Source: GCA-2724215 sp015660315 (lineage in GTDB: Bacteria > Latescibacterota > UBA2968 > UBA8231). Taken from it: a DNA stretch of 64,000 nt. Under the pieces are notes generated by a model, which saw nothing but the letters and a program-made list of their open reading frames with translations, had not been told where the DNA came from and ran no database searches. This document shows positions 1 through 8,877 of this stretch, in pieces. The DNA lies in assembly GCA_029941315.1 (NCBI GenBank), contig JAPYQE010000002.1:22035-86034 (forward strand), written 5' to 3'. The translations under genes and the position numbers were made by a program. Within the stretch, counting starts at the first letter, position 1, and every line of letters starts with the position of its first letter.

Positions 1-243
1 CCAAGCATCGGCATTTTTGAGGATACCGGTTGTATGCGGGTAGTAGCCGGTAAACAAGCTGGCGCGTGAGGGTGCACAGGAGGGCGCCGTTATGTAGCAA
101 TCGGTAAAAGTGACGCCCTCGCCGACGAGGCGGTCGATGTTGGGCGTGTCGATATGGTCATAGCCGAGAGCGCGAATCGTGTCAAAGCGTTGTTGGTCTG
201 TGATGATGAAGATGATATGGGGGCGTTCGGTGGTCTTATTCAT
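1..243 (-). CDS. Sulfatase (S1 family), N-terminal part, cut by window start
   Basis: Reading the minus strand from ATG at 243 gives 81 residues of an S1 (type I) sulfatase, which would hydrolyse sulfate esters, probably on polysaccharides. The metal-binding start IIFIITDQQR is at residues 10-19, followed by the family segment TPNIDRL. The formylglycine motif CAPSR (Cys56), with ASLFTGYYP behind it, is the canonical CxPxR form. No signal peptide is evident in this part. The remainder lies before base 1. Family assignment is secure; the substrate cannot be told from the N-terminus. Confidence 0.93.
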   Translation of the reverse strand, partial: MNKTTERPHIIFIITDQQRFDTIRALGYDHIDTPNIDRLVGEGVTFTDCYITAPSCAPSRASLFTGYYPHTTGILKNADAW

Positions 244-567
244 ATGGCATCAGTGATCTTGTGTTAAAGAATACAGTGGATACATGTAATCTAATTGAGG
301 GTCTGATGAGCGAATGGCGATCGGTGGTGCATGGAAATTATAAAAGACCTTTTGGTAGTACTGGTCAAGCGAGTATGGACCAACGGGCTCGTTTTAGATT
401 CTAAAGGGCAGGGGGCGAGGCGGCGTAAGCGGCGGCGGCTCGGTATGGAGCTCGACGCCTTGTAGATAATGCCTTATCGGATGCGGGGCGGTCAGCCGAC
501 CACAGCACTAAGCAGTCGAAAGGGCACCCTCTGCGTGTAATGCAGCACCGCATAGGGTTTAACTCGC
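244..567. other. Intergenic stretch, no gene seen
   Basis: About 320 bases between the start of the partial sulfatase and the stop of the alginate-lyase-like gene, both on the minus strand. It presumably carries the sulfatase promoter. I see no convincing coding sequence, hairpin terminator or RNA gene. Confidence 0.5.
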
Positions 568-2835
568 TCAACTGACTCGCATCATCGAACGGAGCCAGCC
601 ACCGGGAGCGCAATCCCAGCGATCGGATGGCTTGACAAGATTGCCGCCAAAACGAAGGTCGTGATAGATGGTTTCAGGCATGCCCTTTTCGGTCGCGTTT
701 CCCTTTGTCATGCCGCCACCTACCCGTAGCTCGGTCTCCGTGTGTTGAGAAAAAAGTTCTTCTTTGAGTGCCACCGCTCGTCGGATGATCTCGTAGCGGT
801 CATCCGATGACGCGATGAGGCCGGCAAAGCATTGACGCGTGTTCCACTCGTCTGCCGTTTGATAGTTCGGCGGGCAGGTGACGGTGATCTCGGCGCCCCT
901 CTTTGTGACGAATGCCTGACCTGGAATCTCGGCAGATCGCCAGACGGTGACCAGTTGATCCTCGAGGTCAAGATAGTGCTTCGGATTCTGGTCGTGGAGG
1001 TTTGCGCTGAAGCCCAACGCCTCCGCAAAAAACGGTGTGTAATAGGGGAATATCTTCTGCCAATCTGCGGCGTATTTCTCGACAAAGGGGAACGTGTGCG
1101 CTGAACGTGTGACCTTGCTGAGCGGGAGCTTGTAGGCGTTGATATCGATGTCTGTGGTGGCACAGATCGCCAGTTGGTCGCTGCCGTCACCAGTTGCCCA
1201 CAAGGTCTTAAATAGGTCGGCGATCTTGTAGGCGTAGTTGCCGTTTCCCTGATCGAAACGGATCCGGGCGAAGATTTCGGGGATCGAGAACCCGGCATCG
1301 ACAAACGGAATCAAGTCGATACAAGTGGGGATCGCAAAGGGGAAGACAGCAGCGATCACGGCGTCTGATTCGAATGCCTCGCGGGGGGTCGAGACGCAGG
1401 CCGCTTTGGGTGCCAACCACTGATGGTGGTAGCCCGAACGACCGTCCGGCAGGCGCTGGGACGCGATCAGGGAGAGCTCATGACTGTCCGCCAAAGATAC
1501 GTATACATCCGATGGCAAAAGGGCTGCGTCGAGCATGTCGATCTTGATCGCTTCCGCCGCGGACTCTGGGTCGGCGATATAAACGATCTGCACCGGTTTG
1601 CCTACGGCCCGACCGAGGGACGAAACGAGCAGACTGTAGTTTGCGTCGTCCAGGGGACCGCTGTCGAAAGGCATCAGGCCAACCGTATAGGCGTCGGGAT
1701 GTGCAGCGGGGACAGCTTGTTTGTCCGGGAAGGTCACTCTGTCCGTCAGGAAGATCTGGCATTCGTCGACAAACGCCTGTGTGTCATTGGCAACGGTGTT
1801 CGCCGTCCGGAAGAGCCGGGACATGAACGGCATAGGCATGGAGCGCTTATCTGTGTAGTGGCGGTAGGCGAGTATATCTTCGAGGCTCATGCCGCTCCAA
1901 CCGCGTACCTGGTGCCGGGTTGGCATGGCGTGGGCGGGGCTGTACATCGCTGATATCTCGAAGTCGAACTGAGCTCGTGCCGTGTGTTCCATCGCCGCCG
2001 CGAGCCGGTAGTCGAAACGGTCGTAAAGGTTCTCGCCCTGGTTTGCCGCAATCCGGGCCATGGTCGAAAAAAAGTGAATGCCGCCGGTGACGTGACCCAA
2101 GTCGCGCCCATCCTCCTGACACTCCCCGTTCGGGAGAAAGTAGTGTGCGATGCTGCCGTATCCTTTGCTGAAGAGGTAGTAATTGAGGGAGCGGTTGAAC
2201 AGGAATTCATCATCGAGATAGATCGCCAGCGCGAGGAGTGCATTGTTGGTCGCGCAGTCGTGGTTGCCGTTGATCGAGATCCTAAGGTTGAGGACATGGG
2301 GCAGCAAGACGACTTCGCAGAATCCCCGGAATCTGGCCTGACCCTCCTCGCTCCATCGGTCGGTGCAGTGCTTGAGAACGTCCGCCGCATCGACGAGGTG
2401 TGGGATCATCAGCCCACACTGGAGGTTGAATCCTGCACCTCGGACCGCTTTCAACGTTGCGCTCCAGGAATCGATGATCTCCACAGCCTTGTCGGCGTAT
2501 TCAACTTTTTTGGTCAACAGATACAGCCAGCATAGATGGCTGGCACAACGGAAGTCGCCAAGGCTTGCATCGACACCGATGTGGTTGGGTGTGCTCCGAA
2601 AGATTCTCTGCACCGGGTCCGGCGCCTGTGTCAGGGATTCCGCTGCCCAGGATTCGAGCCGCTCGAGGCTGCGTATCCACGGCGTTTCTCCCTCGGACAG
2701 GTGTTCGCGAACAGCCTGGGCGCTCGCACGGGTTGAAAAGATGCCGGGGTGGATGAAGTGACGATGCACTTCGGTGTATTCTTCCTTGTAGCAGAGGCCC
2801 TCGGCGAGCGGATACGCATAGATCTTGGCTGGCAT
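568..2835 (-). CDS. Alginate-lyase/heparinase-like polysaccharide lyase, two-domain
   Basis: A 755-residue protein. Roughly residues 28-400 resemble the all-alpha alginate lyase superfamily fold (PF05426 type): it has HPGIF near residue 30, repeated helical segments, and the motifs NGNHDCATNNALLALAIYLDD (about 205-225) and GECQEDGRDLGHVTGG (about 250-265), in which the N, H, R and H positions match the usual substrate-binding and catalytic surroundings. The C-terminal half (about 400-755) is not recognised. There is no clear signal peptide, so it may act inside the cell or be exported another way. It lies downstream of a sulfatase on the same strand, which suits attack on a sulfated or uronate-rich polymer. 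The exact lyase family and substrate are inference. Confidence 0.68.
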   Translation of the reverse strand: MPAKIYAYPLAEGLCYKEEYTEVHRHFIHPGIFSTRASAQAVREHLSEGETPWIRSLERLESWAAESLTQAPDPVQRIFRSTPNHIGVDASLGDFRCASHLCWLYLLTKKVEYADKAVEIIDSWSATLKAVRGAGFNLQCGLMIPHLVDAADVLKHCTDRWSEEGQARFRGFCEVVLLPHVLNLRISINGNHDCATNNALLALAIYLDDEFLFNRSLNYYLFSKGYGSIAHYFLPNGECQEDGRDLGHVTGGIHFFSTMARIAANQGENLYDRFDYRLAAAMEHTARAQFDFEISAMYSPAHAMPTRHQVRGWSGMSLEDILAYRHYTDKRSMPMPFMSRLFRTANTVANDTQAFVDECQIFLTDRVTFPDKQAVPAAHPDAYTVGLMPFDSGPLDDANYSLLVSSLGRAVGKPVQIVYIADPESAAEAIKIDMLDAALLPSDVYVSLADSHELSLIASQRLPDGRSGYHHQWLAPKAACVSTPREAFESDAVIAAVFPFAIPTCIDLIPFVDAGFSIPEIFARIRFDQGNGNYAYKIADLFKTLWATGDGSDQLAICATTDIDINAYKLPLSKVTRSAHTFPFVEKYAADWQKIFPYYTPFFAEALGFSANLHDQNPKHYLDLEDQLVTVWRSAEIPGQAFVTKRGAEITVTCPPNYQTADEWNTRQCFAGLIASSDDRYEIIRRAVALKEELFSQHTETELRVGGGMTKGNATEKGMPETIYHDLRFGGNLVKPSDRWDCAPGGWLRSMMRVS

Positions 2836-3059
2836 ATTCGGGTTGTGCCTTTCTGTGATGTATTGCCTGAACTAGCCCCCGAAGATACTGCGTGTGATTG
2901 GATGGCAACAGGGGGTGGTTGACCCTGGTAACGGGAGTGACATAATGAGGCAGAGGGTACGATCAATATTGGGAACCCCACGAGGCGAAGAGTCGGCCGT
3001 CGTCGAACTGGATGGATTGGTTACCCTTTCGAGATCTACCTATTTTGGCCCCAAAGAGG
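2836..3059. other. Intergenic stretch, no gene seen
   Basis: Leader region upstream of the alginate-lyase-like gene, running into a possible gene remnant. No credible coding frame, RNA or terminator was recognised. Confidence 0.4.
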
Positions 3060-3180
3060 GCGCAGGTAACCGGCATCGATGCCAGCGCCGCTCTGCTCGA
3101 TCATGCGCGCACCTACTATCACCACCCGCTGCATACGTTGTTCGCCGTTAAGAAATATCTCGGCCTCAATGGTGCAAATC
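3060..3180 (+). pseudogene. Possible remnant of a class I methyltransferase
   Basis: A short plus-strand frame reads AQVTGIDASAALLDHAR, which resembles the end of motif I of class I SAM-dependent methyltransferases (the acidic ribose-binding residue followed by S..ml..A). Neither the glycine-rich loop before it nor the rest of the fold is present in frame. It may be a decayed fragment, or chance similarity in a 380-base intergenic region. Confidence 0.22.
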
Positions 3181-3214
3181 AGATAAGTAGGGGATGCGCA
3201 TCAGACAAGCCGTG

Positions 3215-4831
3215 TCAGCGCAGCAGGACCATCCGTCGTGTTGCGGTCTGCGCAGAACCATCGCCAGCGGTATAGCGAAATAGGACCGCGTAGACCCCGG
3301 AAGCCACCTCGGCACCGACGCGATCACGGCCATCCCAGCGCCAAGCGAAACGACCTGCCGTCGTCAGGTGCTGGCTCCACGAACGCACCCGACGACCGAG
3401 CATATCATAGAGATCGGCCTGCACCCGGCCCGCAACCGCTACCTGATAGGTCAGCTGAATACTGGCGTTAAAGGGATTGGGATAGAGCGGATCAACCTGA
3501 AACGCGACGGAGCCAATGTCCTGAAGATCGACCAGGGTCGGCACTCGGTGGCCGTTGAGGCGCTCAATCAGTTGCCAGGGCGCGGACTCGTTGCCCTCAT
3601 AGCCGAGGGCCCACATGCCGAATCCGCGCCAATTGTTGTCGAGCGCCATGGTGTATTTTAGCTCCAAGCTCGCCATATCGTCGAACCACACCTGTAGCCA
3701 TTGCTCTCCATCCTGGAAGCGATACCACGCCGTCTGCGACTGCTCATCCCAGCGCCGACCCCAGAGACTGGCCTGGGACACCGCATCGCTGAGACGAGGG
3801 TAATTCACAAAGGCTTCAACACTGGCGCCGGGCGCTCCGTTTAGTGTTTTCCATTGACAACCGTAGTAGGGTACGCCGAGGATCAGTTTTTCTGGGTGAT
3901 GCCTCGTAACCTGGCCGTAATCGCGGTCATCGCTTAGCATCGTCGCGATAGTGCGACCAGGGCCGGTCAGTGGCGCAGTGGGGCCTGTATTACCGCTCCA
4001 ACTGCCGGAGAATGCATAGCCCATCACGAAGAGATAGTCGCAGCTATCAGCGATCTCGGCAAAGTCCCAGCGGTTGTTCCAATCGATGGCGGGACTGGCG
4101 AAACTCACTTCGCTGCCCGGAATCTCTGCGTGGATATAGTCGGTCAGCGTCCGCAGAAAATCGCCGATCTCGTCAGGCCAGCCATTCTGGCCAGACCCCT
4201 CGAAATCAATAATAACTCCATCGGCCCGACCGATCCTGATCTTATCGCGAATTTGACGCATAAAGCGAGATCGATACACTTCGTTTTCGAGCAAGATACC
4301 GACATCCTCATCACCGAATAGCGTCGCCGTCAAGATCACCCGTACGCCATGTTGGTGCGCCCGGTCGACCAGCGCGGTCCAAGGCCATCCATGATCATCC
4401 CCCAGCGATCCATCGCGATTCACCTCAACGGAGAAGGGCGCGATATGGGTCAACAGATCGAAATCTATCGAGTCGTAGTAGTCGGCATCAATCCAGTAGG
4501 GCAGAAAGCCAAAAGCGGCGCGCGCGACCCGGCCCGCACGCGCCGCACGAGCCACCTGCAGCGAGAGCGGCTGTGGCAGGTCCACCGAACCAATCAGCGC
4601 CGGTTGGGTGGGCTGGTCACGATGAAGTAACCAGGCTTCGTGATGCATGCTAGTCGGCGCAGCATCGGCCCCAACATAGCCCAAAGCGGCTATATGCACC
4701 GCAAGTGATATCAGAGCGGTAAGACCAGTAATCCCAGCAGCGCGCCGCGACCATTGCTTGATCTGAATACGGAATGGCGGGATGCTCACCATCAGATGAG
4801 TCCAACGCATATTGAGATCATCTACCATCAT
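3215..4831 (-). CDS. GH18-like glycoside hydrolase with C-terminal FlgD/T9SS-like domain
   Basis: A 538-residue protein. A hydrophobic segment at about 33-55 is a probable signal peptide or anchor. Later in-frame ATGs at 4810 and 4792 would place it nearer the N-terminus and are plausible starts. Residues about 105-430 form a GH18-type TIM barrel: AFGFLPYW opens it, DGVIIDFE (204-211) is the DxxDxDxE-like catalytic motif with acid Glu211, and YLFVMGYAF and GFGMWALGY match later strands. This resembles the YaaH/chitinase-like branch. Residues about 448-538 contain YPNPFNASIQLTY and end in SGVYAVLFRY, typical of the FlgD-like/type IX sorting-like domains of FCB and Latescibacteria-type proteins. 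It probably acts outside the cytoplasm on a GlcNAc-type glycan. Substrate unknown. Confidence 0.82.
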   Translation of the reverse strand: MMVDDLNMRWTHLMVSIPPFRIQIKQWSRRAAGITGLTALISLAVHIAALGYVGADAAPTSMHHEAWLLHRDQPTQPALIGSVDLPQPLSLQVARAARAGRVARAAFGFLPYWIDADYYDSIDFDLLTHIAPFSVEVNRDGSLGDDHGWPWTALVDRAHQHGVRVILTATLFGDEDVGILLENEVYRSRFMRQIRDKIRIGRADGVIIDFEGSGQNGWPDEIGDFLRTLTDYIHAEIPGSEVSFASPAIDWNNRWDFAEIADSCDYLFVMGYAFSGSWSGNTGPTAPLTGPGRTIATMLSDDRDYGQVTRHHPEKLILGVPYYGCQWKTLNGAPGASVEAFVNYPRLSDAVSQASLWGRRWDEQSQTAWYRFQDGEQWLQVWFDDMASLELKYTMALDNNWRGFGMWALGYEGNESAPWQLIERLNGHRVPTLVDLQDIGSVAFQVDPLYPNPFNASIQLTYQVAVAGRVQADLYDMLGRRVRSWSQHLTTAGRFAWRWDGRDRVGAEVASGVYAVLFRYTAGDGSAQTATRRMVLLR

Positions 4832-4906
4832 CGCGGCAACATAAGTTGATACAGTCGTTGCGTAAAGCCAGGGAGATAAGAATCGCCAAGCACAATGCCT
4901 CCAAGT

Positions 4907-5399
4907 CTAGAGCGGTCCATCTAAAAACATCAATCGCGGCCACAATAACGACATAGCGATTTTTTCGTCTATCGGCAATCTATGTATCCATATTCGGCAA
5001 AAAATCAGTATTAAACCGCCTAGTTGTTCGAAAAAAATGCCTAGTTGACCCACAACAGAATCGAACAGCTCTGATCTTTCGGCCCGCTCTTGCGCCGAAC
5101 CCTTGGCGAAGTAGAAATCGCTCATCGAACCCAGGCCCCCACATTTCGTTGTAGTGATCACCCGCTTGAGCATACTCTTGCTGCGCCCGTTCTGGCGACT
5201 CTATACTAGCGACAAGAGATACAATAGCCGCTTCCAACGCTGAATCGAAGTCGTCCCATCCATCTACTAGCAACAGTGCGCAGAGTTTCCGCAGATACTC
5301 GACCTGCTTTCGACGTTCCGATTCAGGAAAAAAACCACCTGAGAATAGTCTTTTTTTGAGACCAATAGCGGTCAATAGGATGTGAAACAAATGCGCCAT
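4907..5399 (-). pseudogene. Small unknown protein split by a frameshift
   Basis: The minus strand opens with ATG at 5399 (MAHLFHILLTAIGLKKRL) and continues sensibly to NEMWGPG near 5130. There a different frame takes over with SMSDFYFAKGSAQERAERS and runs to a stop at 4907. The switch falls at a G-rich stretch around 5128-5140, so a one-base indel or sequencing error in the homopolymer would explain it. Joined, the product would be about 160 residues, mostly alpha-helical and without a recognised domain. The surrounding DNA is unusually AT-rich compared with its neighbours, which may mean foreign origin. Confidence 0.42.
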
Positions 5400-6033
5400 G
5401 TAAACAAAATCCTTATCGTATCAGCCTATTGCCGCCAACTAAGCGACCCGATGCGCCGAACTGCAGGTATAAATAAGCAAAATCAATATTGCGAATTAGG
5501 CTATTCGCGTTGGACTTTTTTCTTATCTCTACAAACCAAATCATTGATGTTGCCAACTCGCACAAAAAAAGAGTAAGAGATAAGGTGATTGAATAGAACC
5601 ACAACGATCTTCAAAAATGAATAATAGTGTGCCGGGGTTCTTAACAAAATTATTCATCTCACTTTTGTTTTACATCTGGGATTATTTGACGAGTTAAACG
5701 ATGACTTGGAAATGCAAATAGTTTCAACACGCAACCGCTTTAATAAAACAAAGGCAATGGCGAGCTTGATCTATAAGTAGTACTTTGCTGGGGTCTGAGT
5801 CACAGTTTTCACGTCGGTGCGCATTATCCAGAGGGTGTACCGAATAGTGATCAGTCGCAACAGCAGGACTACTAAAAAAATAGAGCCATCGCCTAAGCGC
5901 CAACGTTAAAAAAAACATGAAGGACCACCGGGCGGGCTATTGACCTATAACGAGCGAACGGACTAAACTTCCTGGCGCCTGCTCAAGACTAAAGAAGCGG
6001 GGCGCTAAAACCTGGCAACCCATCAAGGATCCC
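5400..6033. other. AT-rich intergenic region, no gene seen
   Basis: About 630 bases, clearly more AT-rich than the flanking genes, between the frameshifted unknown gene and the cupin/ABC operon. Short open frames exist on both strands but have no coding character, start context or family similarity that I can recognise. It should hold the promoter of the downstream transport operon. Confidence 0.5.
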
Positions 6034-6540
6034 TTGCTAAAAGTCAATCTAACAGAGATCAAAGAAGAGGACTTCGCGTCAGCCAAAAAAACATTTGGCC
6101 TGAAAATAAGGGATATTTCATCCGCACTAGCCGAACAAGACACGGAAAATAACGCAGCACCCGTCGATATCGAACACTGCGTATTGGCTTCCGGTAAAAA
6201 GAATTTCCCCTATCACTGCCATGCCACCGAGTGGGAAATCTATTATGCGTTGAAAGGCGCAGCCCGCATGCGCACCGAAGCCGGCCTCAAAGACTTCAAC
6301 GCCGGCGAAACGGCCATGTGCCCGCCCGGCGACGCGCACCAGATTATAAACGAGAGTGCCGCAGACTTTGAATACCTGGTCATCACCAATAACGCACCCT
6401 TCGACACCTATTACTATCCCGACAGTGACAAGGTCTTTGTATCTTCGCTATTAGGAGCGAATAAACACGTCGGCAAGGAAGCGCGCTGGACCCGCTTTAA
6501 AGAAGGCACTGTCACAGATTACTGGGACGGCGAAGAATGA
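6034..6540 (+). CDS. Cupin-domain protein, first gene of sugar ABC operon
   Basis: A 168-residue single-domain cupin. Motif 1 is YHCHATEWEIYYALKGAARM (60-79), supplying His61, His63 and Glu67. Motif 2 is AMCPPGDAHQI, with His102 as the fourth metal ligand. The start is TTG at 6034 with AAGGA a few bases upstream; no nearby ATG is better placed. The stop overlaps the start of the permease gene (ATGA, 6537-6540), so translation is coupled. Cupins like this commonly bind or isomerise small sugars or sense ligands. Its place at the head of a sugar-uptake operon suggests sugar modification or sensing, but the function is not determined. Confidence 0.8.
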   Translation: MLKVNLTEIKEEDFASAKKTFGLKIRDISSALAEQDTENNAAPVDIEHCVLASGKKNFPYHCHATEWEIYYALKGAARMRTEAGLKDFNAGETAMCPPGDAHQIINESAADFEYLVITNNAPFDTYYYPDSDKVFVSSLLGANKHVGKEARWTRFKEGTVTDYWDGEE

Positions 6541-8009
6541 ACGAGAGATCCACCCGTCGCTGGGACGCCAACTGGCCTGCAGCCGCCGCCTTCCTAGCTC
6601 CGAACTTCATCGGGTTTTTGTGTTTTACGCTCTTTCCAGTGCTGCTCTCTTTCGCCATGGCCTTCCACTATTGGACGCTCAGACCGCACGAGAAGGCGTC
6701 CTTTGTCGGCCTGCGCAACTTCGCCGATGTACTAGGCGTACGCGCATTAGAGGAACCCCACTCCGGTGTGCTGGCGCTCTACATGCTCTGCGTAGCCGCA
6801 TTGATAGCGGGGTTAATCGGCGCGCTGCTTGCCAACATACACCAATGGCGAGGCACACGCACCGGTGGCGCACTCATCTGTGTGACCGGTGCAGCAATGG
6901 TGCTCGGTGCTTTAGGCGGCAGTGCCGAGGGACATACGGGCGTCTTTGCCTTCTGGTTTAATCAAGGGACGCAAGGCACCTTCTTCGGCGGCATTCTCGC
7001 GCTTATCTGCGGTGTGGCCATCGTCGGCCGCGAAAACGCCGAATGGGATTTCGGCGTCGGCTTGGGGCCAGGGTTGCTGATCGCGCTGGCCGTATTCGGT
7101 TTTTGGAGCTTGGGCGGGCCAATGTGGGCCGCCTACGAGCCGCGCGACGCGCGTTTTTGGTACTACTTTTACAATACGCTCTTTCTGATGATGGGGCTGC
7201 CATTGGCCGTCACCGGCGCCTTGGGCTTGGCACTCTTACTCAACCGCGACCTGCCACTGGGCCCGTGGCGCGAACGCGCACCGGGCGCGCTGGTCTGCGC
7301 TGGGCTGGCGCTACTCTGCATCGTCCTGGGCTTCGGTCTCGGCTGGGAAAACATCGGTCTTTTTGCTGGCTTGATTTGGCTCTTCGCCGCGCTTGGTTTC
7401 CTCTTCAATATCGTCACCTTTCGCACCATCTTCTACCTGCCGCAATTCACCTCCGGTGTCGCCGTCTATATCCTGTGGAAATCGCTCTATCGGCCCGAGA
7501 CCGGCCCGGTCAATATGGGCCTGGAGGCCGGTTTTAACGCAATCGGTTTAGCGCTTGTGCCCCCCTCGTGGCTGGCCGAGATCGCCTGGGCCAAACCGGC
7601 GATCCTGGCGATGGGCATGTGGATCTTCATCGGCGGACAGAATATGCTGCTCTACCTAGCCGCGCTTTCCAATGTGCCGCAGGAATTACTCGACGCCTCC
7701 GAGGTCGATGGGGCGAGCCGCTGGCAACGCTTCCGCCACGTGACCTGGCCGCAGCTCGCACCGACCACCTTCTTTATCAGTGTCGTCTCCGTCATCGGCG
7801 GCCTGCAGGGCGGCTTCGAACAGGCGCGCGTGATGACGCAGGGCGGGCCGGCCGGTTCGACGACGACACTGAGCTATTATATCTATAACAAGATGTTCCA
7901 AGATCTCGACATGGGCTATGCCGCGGCGATCTCCTGGGTGCTCTTCGCCTTTATCTTCGTTGCCACCGCGCTCAACTGGCGTTTTGGCCGCGACCAGGAG
8001 GTGGATTAA
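6537..8009 (+). CDS. Sugar ABC transporter permease, MalF type, with extra membrane segments
   Basis: A 490-residue inner-membrane component of a carbohydrate ABC importer. The core features are a first helix at about 16-44, VGLRNFADVL (57-66), FYNTLFL (211-217), FRTIFYLPQFTSGVAVYILW (295-314), and the EAA loop that docks with the ATPase (about 383-404, LLDASEVDGASRWQRFRHVT). Usual members are about 290-320 residues. The surplus lies in two hydrophobic insertions, about 71-205 (four likely helices) and about 239-294 (two likely helices). It overlaps the cupin gene by 4 bases and the next permease by one base (TAATG), so the three genes form one transcript. The sugar is unknown. Confidence 0.9.
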   Translation: MNERSTRRWDANWPAAAAFLAPNFIGFLCFTLFPVLLSFAMAFHYWTLRPHEKASFVGLRNFADVLGVRALEEPHSGVLALYMLCVAALIAGLIGALLANIHQWRGTRTGGALICVTGAAMVLGALGGSAEGHTGVFAFWFNQGTQGTFFGGILALICGVAIVGRENAEWDFGVGLGPGLLIALAVFGFWSLGGPMWAAYEPRDARFWYYFYNTLFLMMGLPLAVTGALGLALLLNRDLPLGPWRERAPGALVCAGLALLCIVLGFGLGWENIGLFAGLIWLFAALGFLFNIVTFRTIFYLPQFTSGVAVYILWKSLYRPETGPVNMGLEAGFNAIGLALVPPSWLAEIAWAKPAILAMGMWIFIGGQNMLLYLAALSNVPQELLDASEVDGASRWQRFRHVTWPQLAPTTFFISVVSVIGGLQGGFEQARVMTQGGPAGSTTTLSYYIYNKMFQDLDMGYAAAISWVLFAFIFVATALNWRFGRDQEVD

Positions 8010-8872
8010 TGAAACTTCCCTTTGACAACACTTCAACGCGCATTCGCTTCGTCGCGCTGGGCCTATTGGGTTTTATGCTCGCCATGCCCTTTATCTGGAT
8101 GGTCGGCGCCTCGTTCAAGTCACGCGCCGAAATCGAGGCCGGCGGCGTACACATCGTGCCAGAAGAGGCACACGCAGAAAACTACCCCGTGCTCTTCGGT
8201 CAGCAGCCTGAACCGGTGACAGGCGAAAAACTAGAACTGAAATTCGGGCGCTGGTTTTTCAACAGCATCTTTATTGCCTTCGCCAACACCCTGATTCAGG
8301 TGCTGACCTCGGCTTTGGCCGCCTTCGCCTTCGCTCGGCTCGAATGGCGCGGCCGCGATAGCGTGTTTCTGCTCTATCTAGCAACGATGATGATCCCAGG
8401 CCTTACACTGATGATCCCCAATTTCCAGGTGATGGTCTGGCTGGGTTTCCTCAACACCTACCACGGGCTAATCATCCCGGCTTCGTTTAGCGCCTTCGGC
8501 ACCTTCCTACTCCGGCAGTTTATGCTCAGCATCCCCAAAGCGATGGACGAAGCCGCGCATATCGATGGTGCTAGTAAATGGCAAACTTTCACCGACGTGA
8601 TTCTGCCACTGACCCGCCCCGGCCTGATCGCTTTAGCCCTGATTACCTTTATTTTTCAGTACCAGCAGTTTTTCTGGCCGTTGATCATGCTCAATGACCA
8701 GCAGTTTTTCCCGCTGCCGGTCGGCCTGCTCGAACTCGACAGCACCTACGGCCAACAGACCGAGCTGATTATGGCGGCGGCGACGATTACCGTGACGCCG
8801 CTGATCATCCTGTTTGTGATCTTCCAAAAATTCCTGGTGCGCGGCATCCAACTCGGCGGAGTGAAAGGGTAA
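8009..8872 (+). CDS. Sugar ABC transporter permease, MalG type
   Basis: A 287-residue second permease of the importer, of normal length. It has a first transmembrane helix at about 14-33 and a typical periplasmic loop. NSIFIAFANTLIQVLTSALA is the conserved NT.. helix. The EAA loop MDEAAHIDGASKWQTFTDVI lies near residue 182, and further helices follow to the C-terminus. Its start overlaps the stop of the MalF-type gene and the binding-protein gene starts 5 bases after its stop. No ABC ATPase gene follows, so it must share an ATPase encoded elsewhere, as many carbohydrate importers of the CUT1 class do. Confidence 0.93.
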   Translation: MKLPFDNTSTRIRFVALGLLGFMLAMPFIWMVGASFKSRAEIEAGGVHIVPEEAHAENYPVLFGQQPEPVTGEKLELKFGRWFFNSIFIAFANTLIQVLTSALAAFAFARLEWRGRDSVFLLYLATMMIPGLTLMIPNFQVMVWLGFLNTYHGLIIPASFSAFGTFLLRQFMLSIPKAMDEAAHIDGASKWQTFTDVILPLTRPGLIALALITFIFQYQQFFWPLIMLNDQQFFPLPVGLLELDSTYGQQTELIMAAATITVTPLIILFVIFQKFLVRGIQLGGVKG

Positions 8873-8877
8873 GCTCT

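Noticed and set aside
1423..1953. Long plus-strand open frame opposite the alginate-lyase-like gene
   Set aside because: It is the complementary strand of a well supported gene and has no family similarity or start signal.
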